64,000 bases of DNA, taken from the NCBI GenBank assembly GCA_964645765.1, contig CAZYBE010000014.1, positions 15,728 through 79,727 of the forward strand, in the 5' to 3' direction. The stretch's first letter is position 1, and every line of letters starts with the position of its first letter. A program made the position numbers and the translations under genes. The notes beneath the pieces are model-generated. The model had not been told where the DNA came from and ran no database searches. It saw only the letters and a list, made by a program, of their open reading frames with translations. Origin of the DNA: CAZGMN01 sp964645765. GTDB taxonomy: Bacteria > Acidobacteriota > Aminicenantia > Aminicenantales > Aminicenantaceae. Shown here piece by piece: positions 17,179-24,869 of the stretch.

Positions 17179-18120
17179 TCATAATTGGTTTTTAATTGAC
17201 AACAAATTTGCGATATCTTCAAGCTGTTTTTGAATAGAATTATCATTTATTGATGATAAACATTTTATGGCCTTATTGCAAAAATAATTTACTTTTTTTA
17301 TGCAATATGTAATAGATCCGGTTAATTTAAGAATTTTTATCACATTTTTAACATCATTATTGCTCACTTTCCTCTTATTATAAATCTCTTTAATCAAAGC
17401 TACATCGCCTTTTGATCCATTACGAAGACAATGTAAGATGGCAAGTCTCATCTTCTTTTCTTTAATATCTCCACCCATTGGCTTTCCAGTAATTTTTGTA
17501 TTGCCAATTAGGTCTATAATATCATCTCTTACTTGATACGCTAAGCCAAGATATAAACCATATTTGCGTAGGGTATTTATTATTAACTCATCTGATCGTC
17601 TCATAATAGATCCTAGAATAAGCGGTAGTTGTATGAAGCTAGCAGTGGTTTTTTTTATAATTCGCCAATATTTTTTTTCTTTTATAACGGAGCCATCTAT
17701 ATTAAAGCTTTTTATGGCCCTTAATTCTTCTAGCTGTCCTAATGAAATCGTGTTATAAACATCCTCAAATAGCAATATACATTTTTGCTTATCGGTCTCC
17801 CTAAGGTTATGTATTCTATTTAGAGTCTTGCAAAACTCAATCAATGCAGAAGATTTAAGAATATCTGCTATAAGAACAGCCTCTTCTGCTCCAAGTTTTG
17901 AATATAATGAAGGGATACTATTCCTCAAAGGCGATTTATCTAAGAAATCATCTTTTATTAGAGTAGAAGCTTTCATTAGCTCTAAACATTTAGCTACTCT
18001 AAGATGCTGTTCAAGTGAATTATTTGGAACAATTACTCCATAGAGGGTAGTAACCAGATGAACTTGCTCGCCTTCATATATTAAATGGCGGATTAATAAA
18101 TCATTTATATAGCTTTTCAT
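17179..18120 (-). CDS. Isoprenyl diphosphate synthase (polyprenyl synthetase family)
   Basis: 313 residues. Both aspartate-rich motifs are intact: the first as KDDFLDKSPLRN near residue 57 and the second as YQVRDDIIDLIGN near 200, with GKPMGGDIKEKK after it. These bind the magnesium-diphosphate of the allylic substrate and isopentenyl diphosphate, so the protein should elongate or transfer isoprenyl chains; product length cannot be read. The usual GGKR-type N-terminal IPP site is not evident, so it may be a transferase-like variant such as ComQ. It overlaps the preceding 62-residue gene by 20 nt and sits inside the liv gene cluster, an unusual place. Confidence 0.8.
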   Translation of the reverse strand: MKSYINDLLIRHLIYEGEQVHLVTTLYGVIVPNNSLEQHLRVAKCLELMKASTLIKDDFLDKSPLRNSIPSLYSKLGAEEAVLIADILKSSALIEFCKTLNRIHNLRETDKQKCILLFEDVYNTISLGQLEELRAIKSFNIDGSVIKEKKYWRIIKKTTASFIQLPLILGSIMRRSDELIINTLRKYGLYLGLAYQVRDDIIDLIGNTKITGKPMGGDIKEKKMRLAILHCLRNGSKGDVALIKEIYNKRKVSNNDVKNVIKILKLTGSITYCIKKVNYFCNKAIKCLSSINDNSIQKQLEDIANLLSIKNQL

Positions 18121-18289
18121 TTCCTCTATATATTCTATCGATAATATCTCCGGTACTTTTTAATAAATCCCTAGTTTCCTTTAAATTAAAAAAGGCCTTA
18201 AGAAATCCCTTTTGTTTTAGGGGTAATAATGATTGTGGTAATTCCTTCTTTTTTAAAAATTCTTTGGATAATTCAAGATACTGTCCCAT
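18101..18289 (-). CDS. Small hypothetical protein in the isoprenyl synthase operon
   Basis: 62 residues, lysine- and leucine-rich, predicted helical, starting MGQYLELSKEFLKKKELPQS. The ATG follows GAGGTGATCTAAA, a good ribosome binding site. It starts 12 nt after the stop of the binding-protein gene and overlaps the isoprenyl synthase start by 20 nt, so translation is probably coupled. It has no Cys or Trp, the residues usually prenylated, so it is not an obvious prenylated pheromone precursor. Function unknown. Confidence 0.55.
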   Translation of the reverse strand: MGQYLELSKEFLKKKELPQSLLPLKQKGFLKAFFNLKETRDLLKSTGDIIDRIYRGNEKLYK

Positions 18290-18300
18290 TTTAGATCACC

Positions 18301-19404
18301 TCATTTAATTTTAACGATATCTATAGGTTTGTGTACATCACCATTTTCATCAAACTTAATAATACCTGAAGCACCACTATATTCAGGAATTTCCATTAAG
18401 CCTTCTTTAATATTCTCTCCTCTAAAATCTTTTTGATAATCTACTGCGAGCTTAAGAAGCTTAACCGCATCATATCCAACATCAGACAATGCTGGAGGCT
18501 CCCTATGATATTTAGCAAAAAAACTATCATGAAATAGCTTCACATTACTTTCCGAAGGGTCAGGTGATTTAGGAATCGGATAATATAATTCAAAGCCTGT
18601 TTTTTTGAATACATCAATTACCGTAGGATCAAGCATGACGGTTGTCCCAAGCCAAAGGCCTCTGTATTTTAATTCTTTCGCCTGCTGAACTATTTTTATA
18701 CAATCTTTCGAATAGCCGATCAAATAAATAGCTTCTGGCTGTGTCGAGATCATCTTTATTAATTGTGTTCTATATTGTTGATCACCTTGTTCAAAAGATT
18801 CAATATCAGTAAGATCTATACCCATTTTTGTCGTCGCGCTCTGAAATACCTCTTTAAGCCCTCTTCCATAATCGTTGTTTGTAAATAAAATTCCAATTTT
18901 TTTAAGTTTTAATATATTGTGTGCATACAAGGCTATCTTCTCTCCTTCATCGGCATCTGAGTTCCATATCCTAAAAATATAATCTCCGGCTTTGGAAATC
19001 TGAGGTGCTGTTGCTCCTGTCGCTAATAAGCTGGTTTTATTTTTTTCACAAATTGGAGCGACCGCAAAAGTAACGGAACTTATACTATCATCTATAATGT
19101 ATGGAACTTTATCTATTTCAATCAATTTGTTTACTGCTGATACAGCAGTTTTGGGATCCGCTTGTGTATCTTCATAAATTACTTTAATTTTTCTCCCTTC
19201 TATTCCGCCCCCTGAATTTATTTCATCCACTGCTAAATCTATCCCTTCTCGCGTGTTTATACCAGCAAGTGCTGCATCCCCGGTCAACGGCAGAATCGCC
19301 CCGATCTTTATCTCCCCTGGCTTTATTTTTGTTTGGGTGACAATAAGCGCAATAGCTAAAACCATAACAATAACGATGCCGACCCAAATCAAATATTTTT
19401 TCAT
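18301..19404 (-). CDS. livK: Branched-chain amino-acid ABC transporter substrate-binding protein
   Basis: 367 residues. A single hydrophobic segment (residues 4-23) without a clear lipobox is a signal or anchor. The periplasmic binding fold starts with IKIGAILPLTGDAALAGINT and continues with INSGGGIEGRKIKVIYEDTQ, IGILFTNNDYGRG and SDVGYDAVKLL, all typical of type 1 LivJ/LivK proteins. It should hand its ligand to LivH/LivM; the ligand may be an amino acid or another small carboxylate. It is the first gene of the cluster that runs to livF at 12866. Confidence 0.88.
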   Translation of the reverse strand: MKKYLIWVGIVIVMVLAIALIVTQTKIKPGEIKIGAILPLTGDAALAGINTREGIDLAVDEINSGGGIEGRKIKVIYEDTQADPKTAVSAVNKLIEIDKVPYIIDDSISSVTFAVAPICEKNKTSLLATGATAPQISKAGDYIFRIWNSDADEGEKIALYAHNILKLKKIGILFTNNDYGRGLKEVFQSATTKMGIDLTDIESFEQGDQQYRTQLIKMISTQPEAIYLIGYSKDCIKIVQQAKELKYRGLWLGTTVMLDPTVIDVFKKTGFELYYPIPKSPDPSESNVKLFHDSFFAKYHREPPALSDVGYDAVKLLKLAVDYQKDFRGENIKEGLMEIPEYSGASGIIKFDENGDVHKPIDIVKIK

Positions 19405-19712
19405 ATTTTTATCCCCATTTTATCAATTGATAAATAGTTCGACCTTTATAAAATCCTTTGTTTCCTTTTATTTACATTACCCAAATAAAAATAAAAAGTC
19501 AAGATTCTACCATCATCCTGCCATCATCCCCACCGTCGCCGCATCGAACATATTCTGATGATATTCCTCTTTCCAGGCCCTATCTTGGGTGAGATAGACC
19601 TACTATTTAGATCTTGAAATTCTGGACCGCATTTCCCACGACGTTGTACGGCTTACCAACGCTATTATGATCCTTGGACAATAGCCAGAATGTTAACGTT
19701 CAGGCGTCCTTC
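19405..19712. other. Intergenic region with a possible decayed coding end
   Basis: 308 nt. The minus strand reads a short open stretch ending WKEEYHQNMFDAATVGMMAG and a stop at about 19522-19583, with no start or upstream frame, which looks like the tail of a lost gene. I could not assign it. Nothing else was recognised. Confidence 0.3.
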
Positions 19713-21158
19713 TTAAAAGAAGGATCCCTTATGCACGCCCGGCACTAGTCCTTTTAAATCTTCGAATATTCTTTCGGGATCTGGCGGCAGACTAACCTGG
19801 TCAAGCAGTTTTATTATCTCTTCCTTGCAGATAACTGCGATGCCATGTTCCTCGGCAATTTTAAGGTTCGCGGCCACCTCATCCCGTGACAGCGGCGTCA
19901 CAATCGCTGATTGAATCTGCAGGTGATCATAACCAGCTGAGGCCAGCTTTTCTTTTATTACCGTTGTTCTCTGTACTAGCTTAGCTAATTTGTCGTTCTT
20001 ATCTAGAAGCCCAAGCGTGCATTCTATCACTAGAACATTCCCGGTTGGGGTCATTGCAATAATGTCAGGACCATCTTGGAGTCTCAGTATCCGTCCGTAA
20101 TTGACTGCGGAAAATCCGAAGAGATGGAAACACGCAGAGACGGCGCCCTCGAAGGCGTCAGCCTTATTTGGTTTTGGCTCGAGGAGTGTCCTCCTAAGAA
20201 AATCCAAATTCTTATCGAACACCTGATGAATGGCGTGTCTGGAGTTCAGATGCTTTTGTGGATCCCAAACCCGCAACTGATGAAGACAAAAACTTTCATA
20301 GCTGAGAAACGCTTGAAGCTCGGGAGCTTTCCCAACTTGTATTCGGTGTGTCCCAATTTTTATATCGCCTTCGTGTCGCCATTCAAGCACGGAACCATCG
20401 ATGCTTGCTCTTTTTCCAGAATCCTTCGGAAAGGTCTCGTACCCCAATTTAACTTTTCCTATATCGAGGGCGGAGGCTACATGGCACTCTATACTTGCTT
20501 CGCCGTTCCTTATCGTTGATCCATCACCAATCCAACCGGGTGGGCTTGCCACAACCTCGAACACGGTTGAATCTCCCATTTGCATCATTTTCGGGAGGCC
20601 ACAGTAGGTCAACAACTCATCAAGGTTGTCGAATGGCATATCTGCTGCTTTGAGCTCCCAATTGAGCCGGTCGAGCGGGCGGGAACCTAAACAATTACTA
20701 AGTAAGGTATATCTCGGCATTCCGTGCAAGACTAGGCATGGCGACCTCTTTCCCTCTGGCACAGAGAAAAAGGGAGAACTAATCGGGTCGAAATGCGCAG
20801 AGAAATATCCATTCCTCTCAAGCTCAATAGTCATAGCGTCATCGACAGTGGGGATTAAGCGGGTTTTCGCTTTTTCAAGACTTTGCGCAACATCAGCCGC
20901 CGTCATGTCAGACACAAACCTTGCCGCAAGAATATGTTCTGTTTCGAACCTGAACGGTGTATCCTTTGCCAATGTGCAACTGGGCAGCAAGAGGATGCGT
21001 CCAAATAAAAGGCGCGGGCCTTTTGCCGTCTTCACGCTGACGTAAGAGATCATAGAAAACGGGTACGCGCCCGCCCACGAGGTAAGCAGGGCATGAAAAT
21101 TAGAAAATTCGTGCGCCTGCTGACTGTTCAAAGGATAAGAGCCTGTTTCTTGAGACAT
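19713..21158 (-). CDS. Protein with a C-terminal restriction-endonuclease-like domain
   Basis: 481 residues from the ATG at 21158 (AGGAGA eleven nt upstream); a longer frame to 21353 has no ribosome binding site. The first 340 residues match nothing I know. From about residue 350 there is a PD-(D/E)XK-like domain: Glu in KADAFEGAVSACFHLFGF, Asp in LQDGPDIIAM and Glu in VLVIECTLGLLD, followed by a helix and a strand-turn IAVICKEEIIKLLDQV, the layout of Mrr-like nucleases. It could therefore cut DNA or RNA as a defence effector; this is inference from motifs. No methylase is nearby. Confidence 0.7.
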   Translation of the reverse strand: MSQETGSYPLNSQQAHEFSNFHALLTSWAGAYPFSMISYVSVKTAKGPRLLFGRILLLPSCTLAKDTPFRFETEHILAARFVSDMTAADVAQSLEKAKTRLIPTVDDAMTIELERNGYFSAHFDPISSPFFSVPEGKRSPCLVLHGMPRYTLLSNCLGSRPLDRLNWELKAADMPFDNLDELLTYCGLPKMMQMGDSTVFEVVASPPGWIGDGSTIRNGEASIECHVASALDIGKVKLGYETFPKDSGKRASIDGSVLEWRHEGDIKIGTHRIQVGKAPELQAFLSYESFCLHQLRVWDPQKHLNSRHAIHQVFDKNLDFLRRTLLEPKPNKADAFEGAVSACFHLFGFSAVNYGRILRLQDGPDIIAMTPTGNVLVIECTLGLLDKNDKLAKLVQRTTVIKEKLASAGYDHLQIQSAIVTPLSRDEVAANLKIAEEHGIAVICKEEIIKLLDQVSLPPDPERIFEDLKGLVPGVHKGSFF

Positions 21159-21687
21159 CACGCTTTCTCCTGTTATTAGGATCAGAAATAAGACGCCACG
21201 TTTCGAAAATAATGATATCTCCGTCGTCAAACCGATGTCAACATCACCATTTCTGGGAAAGAGCCACTTTAACTCGAGCATCTTTTCATACGGCCAAAGG
21301 TTCGCTAATTTCCTCCTGACCTTTGTTCCCTGCGGCGATAACGACCTTCTCAATAATCAAGATGCCTCTCACCTGCGTCAGCCGCCGTCCGGCCTGCATT
21401 AAGACTATCAGGGTCAGAACCTTCATGGAACTCTCTAGATTAGGCTGGGAAGGCAGGAATTTTGAAGAAGCAAAAGGGCTTCCCGAATTCCTCGTTTTTC
21501 TGTCAGGAAAGATTACTAAAGATCCGACCTTTTTACATGCTAAGATCAAAATCCCTCTCTGGCTCTGCTTTTTAAGATTATCATTTAGGCATAAAATGTC
21601 GATATCTGGGTTATCATGAAGCAAGAAGAAAAGCAAAGGAATTATTGAAAGAAGCTAAGAGTCACTTTTCGTCTCTATAAGCCCTAT
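21159..21687. other. Intergenic region with decayed coding sequence
   Basis: 529 nt between two same-strand genes. Open stretches on both strands (minus 21286-21636, plus 21323-21619) look unlike real proteins. Near 21596-21667 the plus strand reads GYHEARRKAKELLKEAKSHF before a stop, which resembles the end of a helical protein, so this may be a degraded gene. No start or family could be assigned. Confidence 0.3.
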
Positions 21688-22962
21688 CTAAAAAGCAAAC
21701 GGCAAATCAAAATTGGGGACTATATGCTCTTTTTGGAGCTTCTCAAGCCGATGTTCTAAGATATCAGTGCCCAATTTTTCGATTACTTCTTTGTAGATCT
21801 TCTCAACAGGTTTAATTATGGTCTGCTTTGATATGATAAGTTTATGTATAGCTGCAAAATTATCCAAGGCAAATCTTCTAAAAAGATCGTGCTTTTTAAA
21901 CATCTCAATGTTCTCAATCTGGAAAAACCTCATCTCTCTGTAATTAGTAAGACAAGATTGATTATATCGTAATAGGGCAATTAAATTATTATTATTAGCC
22001 TTTAGGTCACTAATAGGATCTTTTGCATACTCGACATCTTCAAGACCAGCGGCTATGAAGGCGAGCCGTCGCATAACGCAAGCATAGCATGTCCCATCAT
22101 GTTTACCAAATCTCTGGCTTATACAAGAAATTGTTTTTTTTAGCCCGTATTTTTCTGGACATATTGAAATAATTTCTGCTTTTGTCATGTTTTCGTACGG
22201 TACTATTAACTCTATTTCTCTGCCTAATAATAATTCAATCGCTTTTGAAGCACACCTGAGAACATATGGATGGGCGGTTAAGGTAACAGAATCAAAATAC
22301 GCAAATCGTGGCTGATACATTGTAGGTCCCACTTCCGTTATTATCAACTTTTTTGCATTTAAGAGATCCATCCATGCTGCAGCAGAAACAAAGTATAAGA
22401 ATCCCCGCATCTGCGAATAACCAATAGCTCTAATTTCTGGAACGTTCAGCTTTATAAGGTTTATGCCTCTTTTTGTTAATATATCATCTGAGAACCTCTT
22501 TACCCGGCTAATAATTTTGGATTGGTCTGAATGGGCACAAAAGATCCCCACCACTTTAGGATCACGCTCGTGGGCTTGGAGAATACCGCAGTATGAATCA
22601 ACACCTCCAGAAAAAAGACATATCGCCTGGCACGACTCAGGTATTTCCTCCTTCTTATCCTTTAAGAATTTTATATTTTTGAACTCATTTCTAAAAAGAA
22701 AATCTATGTCTTTTAAAAGGATCAAAGCAAACAGTTCTTTCAAAATATTTTTCAGCTTAATCAAATTAATATTGAATTTTTTTGGATTAAATAAGGGAAT
22801 TGAAACAACATCAAAGCCGTTGATTTTAATATCTCTTTCAACTACGAAGGGAGCAGTTGCTATAGAAAGGATATTTCTCCCTCGTAATCCCTTTCGCACT
22901 AAAAATACATGCATGTTTTTTTTCTTTGGGATGGAATAATAGAATTTATTTACCTTATTCAC
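21688..22962 (-). CDS. QueC-like PP-loop ATPase (7-deazaguanine synthase-like)
   Basis: About 424 residues. The PP-loop LFSGGVDSYCGILQ lies near residue 120 and the zinc-type cysteines in TISC and GTCYACVMRR near 280-295, as in QueC (preQ0 synthase) and in QatC and Cap9. It is about twice as long as housekeeping QueC (about 230), with extra N- and C-terminal regions, and no queuosine gene is nearby, so a defence-type QueC homologue is more likely. GTG at 22962 is chosen as start because it overlaps the previous stop by 8 nt; a TTG at 22989 is possible. It is the last gene of a four-gene operon. Confidence 0.8.
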   Translation of the reverse strand: MNKVNKFYYSIPKKKNMHVFLVRKGLRGRNILSIATAPFVVERDIKINGFDVVSIPLFNPKKFNINLIKLKNILKELFALILLKDIDFLFRNEFKNIKFLKDKKEEIPESCQAICLFSGGVDSYCGILQAHERDPKVVGIFCAHSDQSKIISRVKRFSDDILTKRGINLIKLNVPEIRAIGYSQMRGFLYFVSAAAWMDLLNAKKLIITEVGPTMYQPRFAYFDSVTLTAHPYVLRCASKAIELLLGREIELIVPYENMTKAEIISICPEKYGLKKTISCISQRFGKHDGTCYACVMRRLAFIAAGLEDVEYAKDPISDLKANNNNLIALLRYNQSCLTNYREMRFFQIENIEMFKKHDLFRRFALDNFAAIHKLIISKQTIIKPVEKIYKEVIEKLGTDILEHRLEKLQKEHIVPNFDLPFAF

Positions 22963-23254
22963 TTTCCACTTTTGAAATTGCCCGTTCAAGAGACCTTCTC
23001 TTTAGCTGGTCGACTTTCTTCCGATTGTTCATATATAAACTTCTGTTTTTTTTAAGATTAGAATAGAAATACTTTGTAGCATAATTGGCAATTTTTGTGA
23101 TATCTTGGGTTGTCTTGATTTTTATGGATTTTTCAAGATGTTTATAAGTTGGATTATAATAATTTTTTGTGTATCTAATACTATCAATTACTTCAAAAAA
23201 TAGATCTCGCATATAACGAAATTCTACATCTGAAGGATCTTCTAAGTGCTTCAT
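22955..23254 (-). CDS. Small helical protein in the QueC-like operon
   Basis: 99 residues, basic and predicted helical, starting MKHLEDPSDVEFRYMRDLFF, rich in Lys, Tyr and Asn. No motif or membrane segment recognised. Its ATG overlaps the stop of the 120-residue gene by 4 nt and its stop overlaps the likely GTG of the QueC-like gene by 8 nt, so the three are translationally coupled. A partner of the QueC-like enzyme is a reasonable guess; function unknown. Confidence 0.65.
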   Translation of the reverse strand: MKHLEDPSDVEFRYMRDLFFEVIDSIRYTKNYYNPTYKHLEKSIKIKTTQDITKIANYATKYFYSNLKKNRSLYMNNRKKVDQLKRRSLERAISKVESE

Positions 23255-23613
23255 CGCTTAGCCCGCAAGACTTCCTTTGCAGCATCCAAAACAGCCTTAT
23301 CAACAGCGGGGTCATCTCTTACTTTCTCTCTCTTTTTGATTGATGCCCATTCTTTTCTTAAAGTCTCATCAATTTCTTTAGAGGTAAGCTTTCTGGCCTT
23401 AGATTCAAATGCTTTAATAAATTCAAGGAGTTTAAGCCCTCCGTAAAAAAAGTCTCCCGTTTCTTGACTCTTTGCGATAAGCCTTGCTGATTTGACTGCA
23501 ATTTCTCTAGCCTCTCCGCGGCTAATTGCATCGGTTACTTGTGCTTTTTGTGGCGTTAGGTCACGAGCTCTTCCTACAACATCGGATACTGAGTAAGACC
23601 GCCTACTTCCCAT
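23251..23613 (-). CDS. Small protein starting Met-Gly-Ser in the QueC-like operon
   Basis: 120 residues, starting MGSRRSYSVSDVVGRARDL and otherwise helical and charged, with no membrane segment or known domain. The MGS-(polar) N-terminus is notable: QatB, the partner of the QueC-like QatC, also begins MGT/MGS followed by small residues. If this protein is the substrate or partner of the adjacent QueC-like enzyme, its N-terminal glycine after Met removal would be the natural modification site; that is inference. It directly follows the membrane-protein gene (0-nt gap) and overlaps the next gene by 4 nt. Confidence 0.65.
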   Translation of the reverse strand: MGSRRSYSVSDVVGRARDLTPQKAQVTDAISRGEAREIAVKSARLIAKSQETGDFFYGGLKLLEFIKAFESKARKLTSKEIDETLRKEWASIKKREKVRDDPAVDKAVLDAAKEVLRAKR

Positions 23614-24141
23614 CTAAATTCTATCTCCTATTTGATCTAATAAATTATGGAAATTTTCTTCTCTTGATCGTGCCAGAAAAAGCCTAATAATGATATAAAA
23701 GGACATAATTGCAATTATCGTTACTGTTATAATTTCTTTTGTAAAAGAAAGGCAGAACAAAACAAATTTCCACCTATCTGATACCAAAAAGTCGAGAATA
23801 GCACCCATATAGGTCATAATTGTGAGAAATATGAAAGCATAATAATTTCTTAAATGGCAAATCCTTAATTTCTCCCTTTGTTTTTCTGCATCTTCAAACA
23901 TTTTAAGCATAGGTACATCAAGCTTTCTTCCTGCAAGTAACAAACCGACAGATGTTAGTTTTTCATCAGGACTCTCATCACTTCTTAACAAAGGGCGAAG
24001 GATTTTCCAGTCAACTTTTAGTTTCTTCAGAAAAGATTGTTCTTGTTCACGAATTTCTTTTTTCAAGTTTTTTATTTTATCCCCTGCAAAAATGATCGCT
24101 GCTAGGAATCCAGTGCCAATTGTCAATAATACGAAAGCCAT
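23614..24141 (-). CDS. Small membrane protein, first large gene of the QueC-like operon
   Basis: 175 residues: one N-terminal membrane segment (3-19), a charged cytoplasmic region of about 75 residues (KKEIREQEQSFLKKLKVDWK onward), then two membrane segments (about 100-120 and 127-155). No known motif. Its stop codon touches the ATG of the MGS protein. Membrane proteins of this size are often the toxic effector of anti-phage systems, which would fit the operon, but nothing in the sequence proves it. Confidence 0.65.
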   Translation of the reverse strand: MAFVLLTIGTGFLAAIIFAGDKIKNLKKEIREQEQSFLKKLKVDWKILRPLLRSDESPDEKLTSVGLLLAGRKLDVPMLKMFEDAEKQREKLRICHLRNYYAFIFLTIMTYMGAILDFLVSDRWKFVLFCLSFTKEIITVTIIAIMSFYIIIRLFLARSREENFHNLLDQIGDRI

Positions 24142-24205
24142 TATATTTAGATTATTGTACTTTGCCGATACATCGATTTATTTCTATCAACAGAAAAAAT
24201 CTTTG

Positions 24206-24334
24206 TTAAACATAAAATATATTACAAAAAGCATGGCAAGTATATAAAAAAATTGCTTCACCCAACGCCACACCAGTACGGCCAAGACCGTGTTTTTTAG
24301 CGTATTCTTCTTTGTTTTTGTGACTGTTATTCAT
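24206..24334 (-). CDS. Possible 42-residue peptide upstream of the QueC-like operon
   Basis: An ATG at 24334 follows AAGAAGGAATTAT, a good ribosome binding site, and the frame encodes 42 residues starting MNNSHKNKEEYAKKHGLGRT with a hydrophobic C-terminal half. It ends 64 nt before the membrane-protein gene and is downstream of the predicted promoter at 24389-24416. It may be a leader peptide or a small gene of the system, or chance. Confidence 0.4.
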   Translation of the reverse strand: MNNSHKNKEEYAKKHGLGRTGVALGEAIFLYTCHAFCNIFYV

Positions 24335-24388
24335 ATAATTCCTTCTTCTGTTGTATTTTTATTTGGTTTGACATTACCAGTTATTATT

Positions 24389-24416
24389 TAATAAGTAATC
24401 GATTAACAGATGTCAA
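24389..24416 (-). promoter_or_regulatory. Promoter of the QueC-like operon
   Basis: On the minus strand TTGACA (24416-24411), 17-nt spacer, TATTAA (24393-24388) lie about 55 nt before the small ORF. Fourteen nt upstream of the -35 ends a 17-bp direct repeat. The promoter at 31616-31644 has the same arrangement. Confidence 0.6.
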
Positions 24417-24430
24417 TGTTTCTTGAAAAA

Positions 24431-24467
24431 ATGTCTCTTTTTGTCGTTTTATGTCTCTTTTTGTCGT
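24431..24467 (-). promoter_or_regulatory. Tandem 17-bp direct repeat, probable regulator binding site
   Basis: ATGTCTCTTTTTGTCGT on the plus strand occurs at 24431-24447 and again at 24451-24467, a 20-bp period that places both on the same face of the helix. Read with the operon the unit is ACGACAAAAAGAGACAT. A related ACGACAAAAGGCGACAT lies upstream of the helicase operon promoter at 31575-31591. A shared activator or repressor is likely. Confidence 0.6.
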
Positions 24468-24611
24468 ATCAAAGATGATTTTAGAAATGAATGGCCATGA
24501 AAATATTTTTGCCCCAATAGGCTCTATGATAAAACGCAGGATGAATTATTAGACTGTGGCTCACGTCCACAATTTCAAAAGCATAAGCAAGATAAAAAAG
24601 AGGACAGCCTG

Positions 24612-24763
24612 AGTAAATCCAATATTTGGTGTCCAGATATTGTCCATAAGACATCTAAAATGGCCTAAAATAGCCTTGTAGAACCTAAAACAGAAACAAT
24701 AATAACTTCTATATAAATCAACAATTTACAGTATTTTCAGCAAGTTACCTAAATCCCCTGGAA
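24612..24763 (-). repeat. Integrative-element arm, copy A
   Basis: About 150 bp beside the truncated tRNA copy, clearly similar (roughly 80-85 percent by eye) to 35787-35934. It contains GGTGTCCAGATATTGTCCA, then GACATC and the interrupted palindrome GGCCTAAAATAGCC. Repeated GTGTCC-type boxes next to a tRNA att core resemble arm sites of tyrosine recombinases. Confidence 0.65.
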
Positions 24764-24805
24764 CGGATCCGGAGTCCGCCGCTCTATCCACTGAGCTACA
24801 GGCGC
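24764..24805 (-). pseudogene. Truncated tRNA-Arg (5' half), att site copy A
   Basis: These 42 nt are identical to the 5' part of the intact tRNA-Arg (12767-12808), from the acceptor strand through the anticodon loop and most of the 3' anticodon stem; the T-arm and 3' acceptor are missing and the sequence continues into the element arm. A tRNA-like promoter (TTTACA, 18 nt, TAATAT) remains just upstream at about 24818-24848. Best explained as the 5' half displaced by integration. Confidence 0.8.
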
Positions 24806-24869
24806 GCTTTTTTGTATTATATTACCTTACTCGAAGATTATTTGTAAAATTAGGAAGGAAATTTGTAAT

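Noticed and set aside
18101..18289. ComX-like pheromone precursor for the adjacent isoprenyl synthase
   Set aside because: The small protein has no Trp or Cys to be prenylated and there is no sensor kinase nearby; kept only as an unknown small gene.
21286..21636. Opposite-strand reading frames of about 100 codons
   Set aside because: They overlap each other, lack ribosome binding sites and resemble no protein; more likely decayed sequence.
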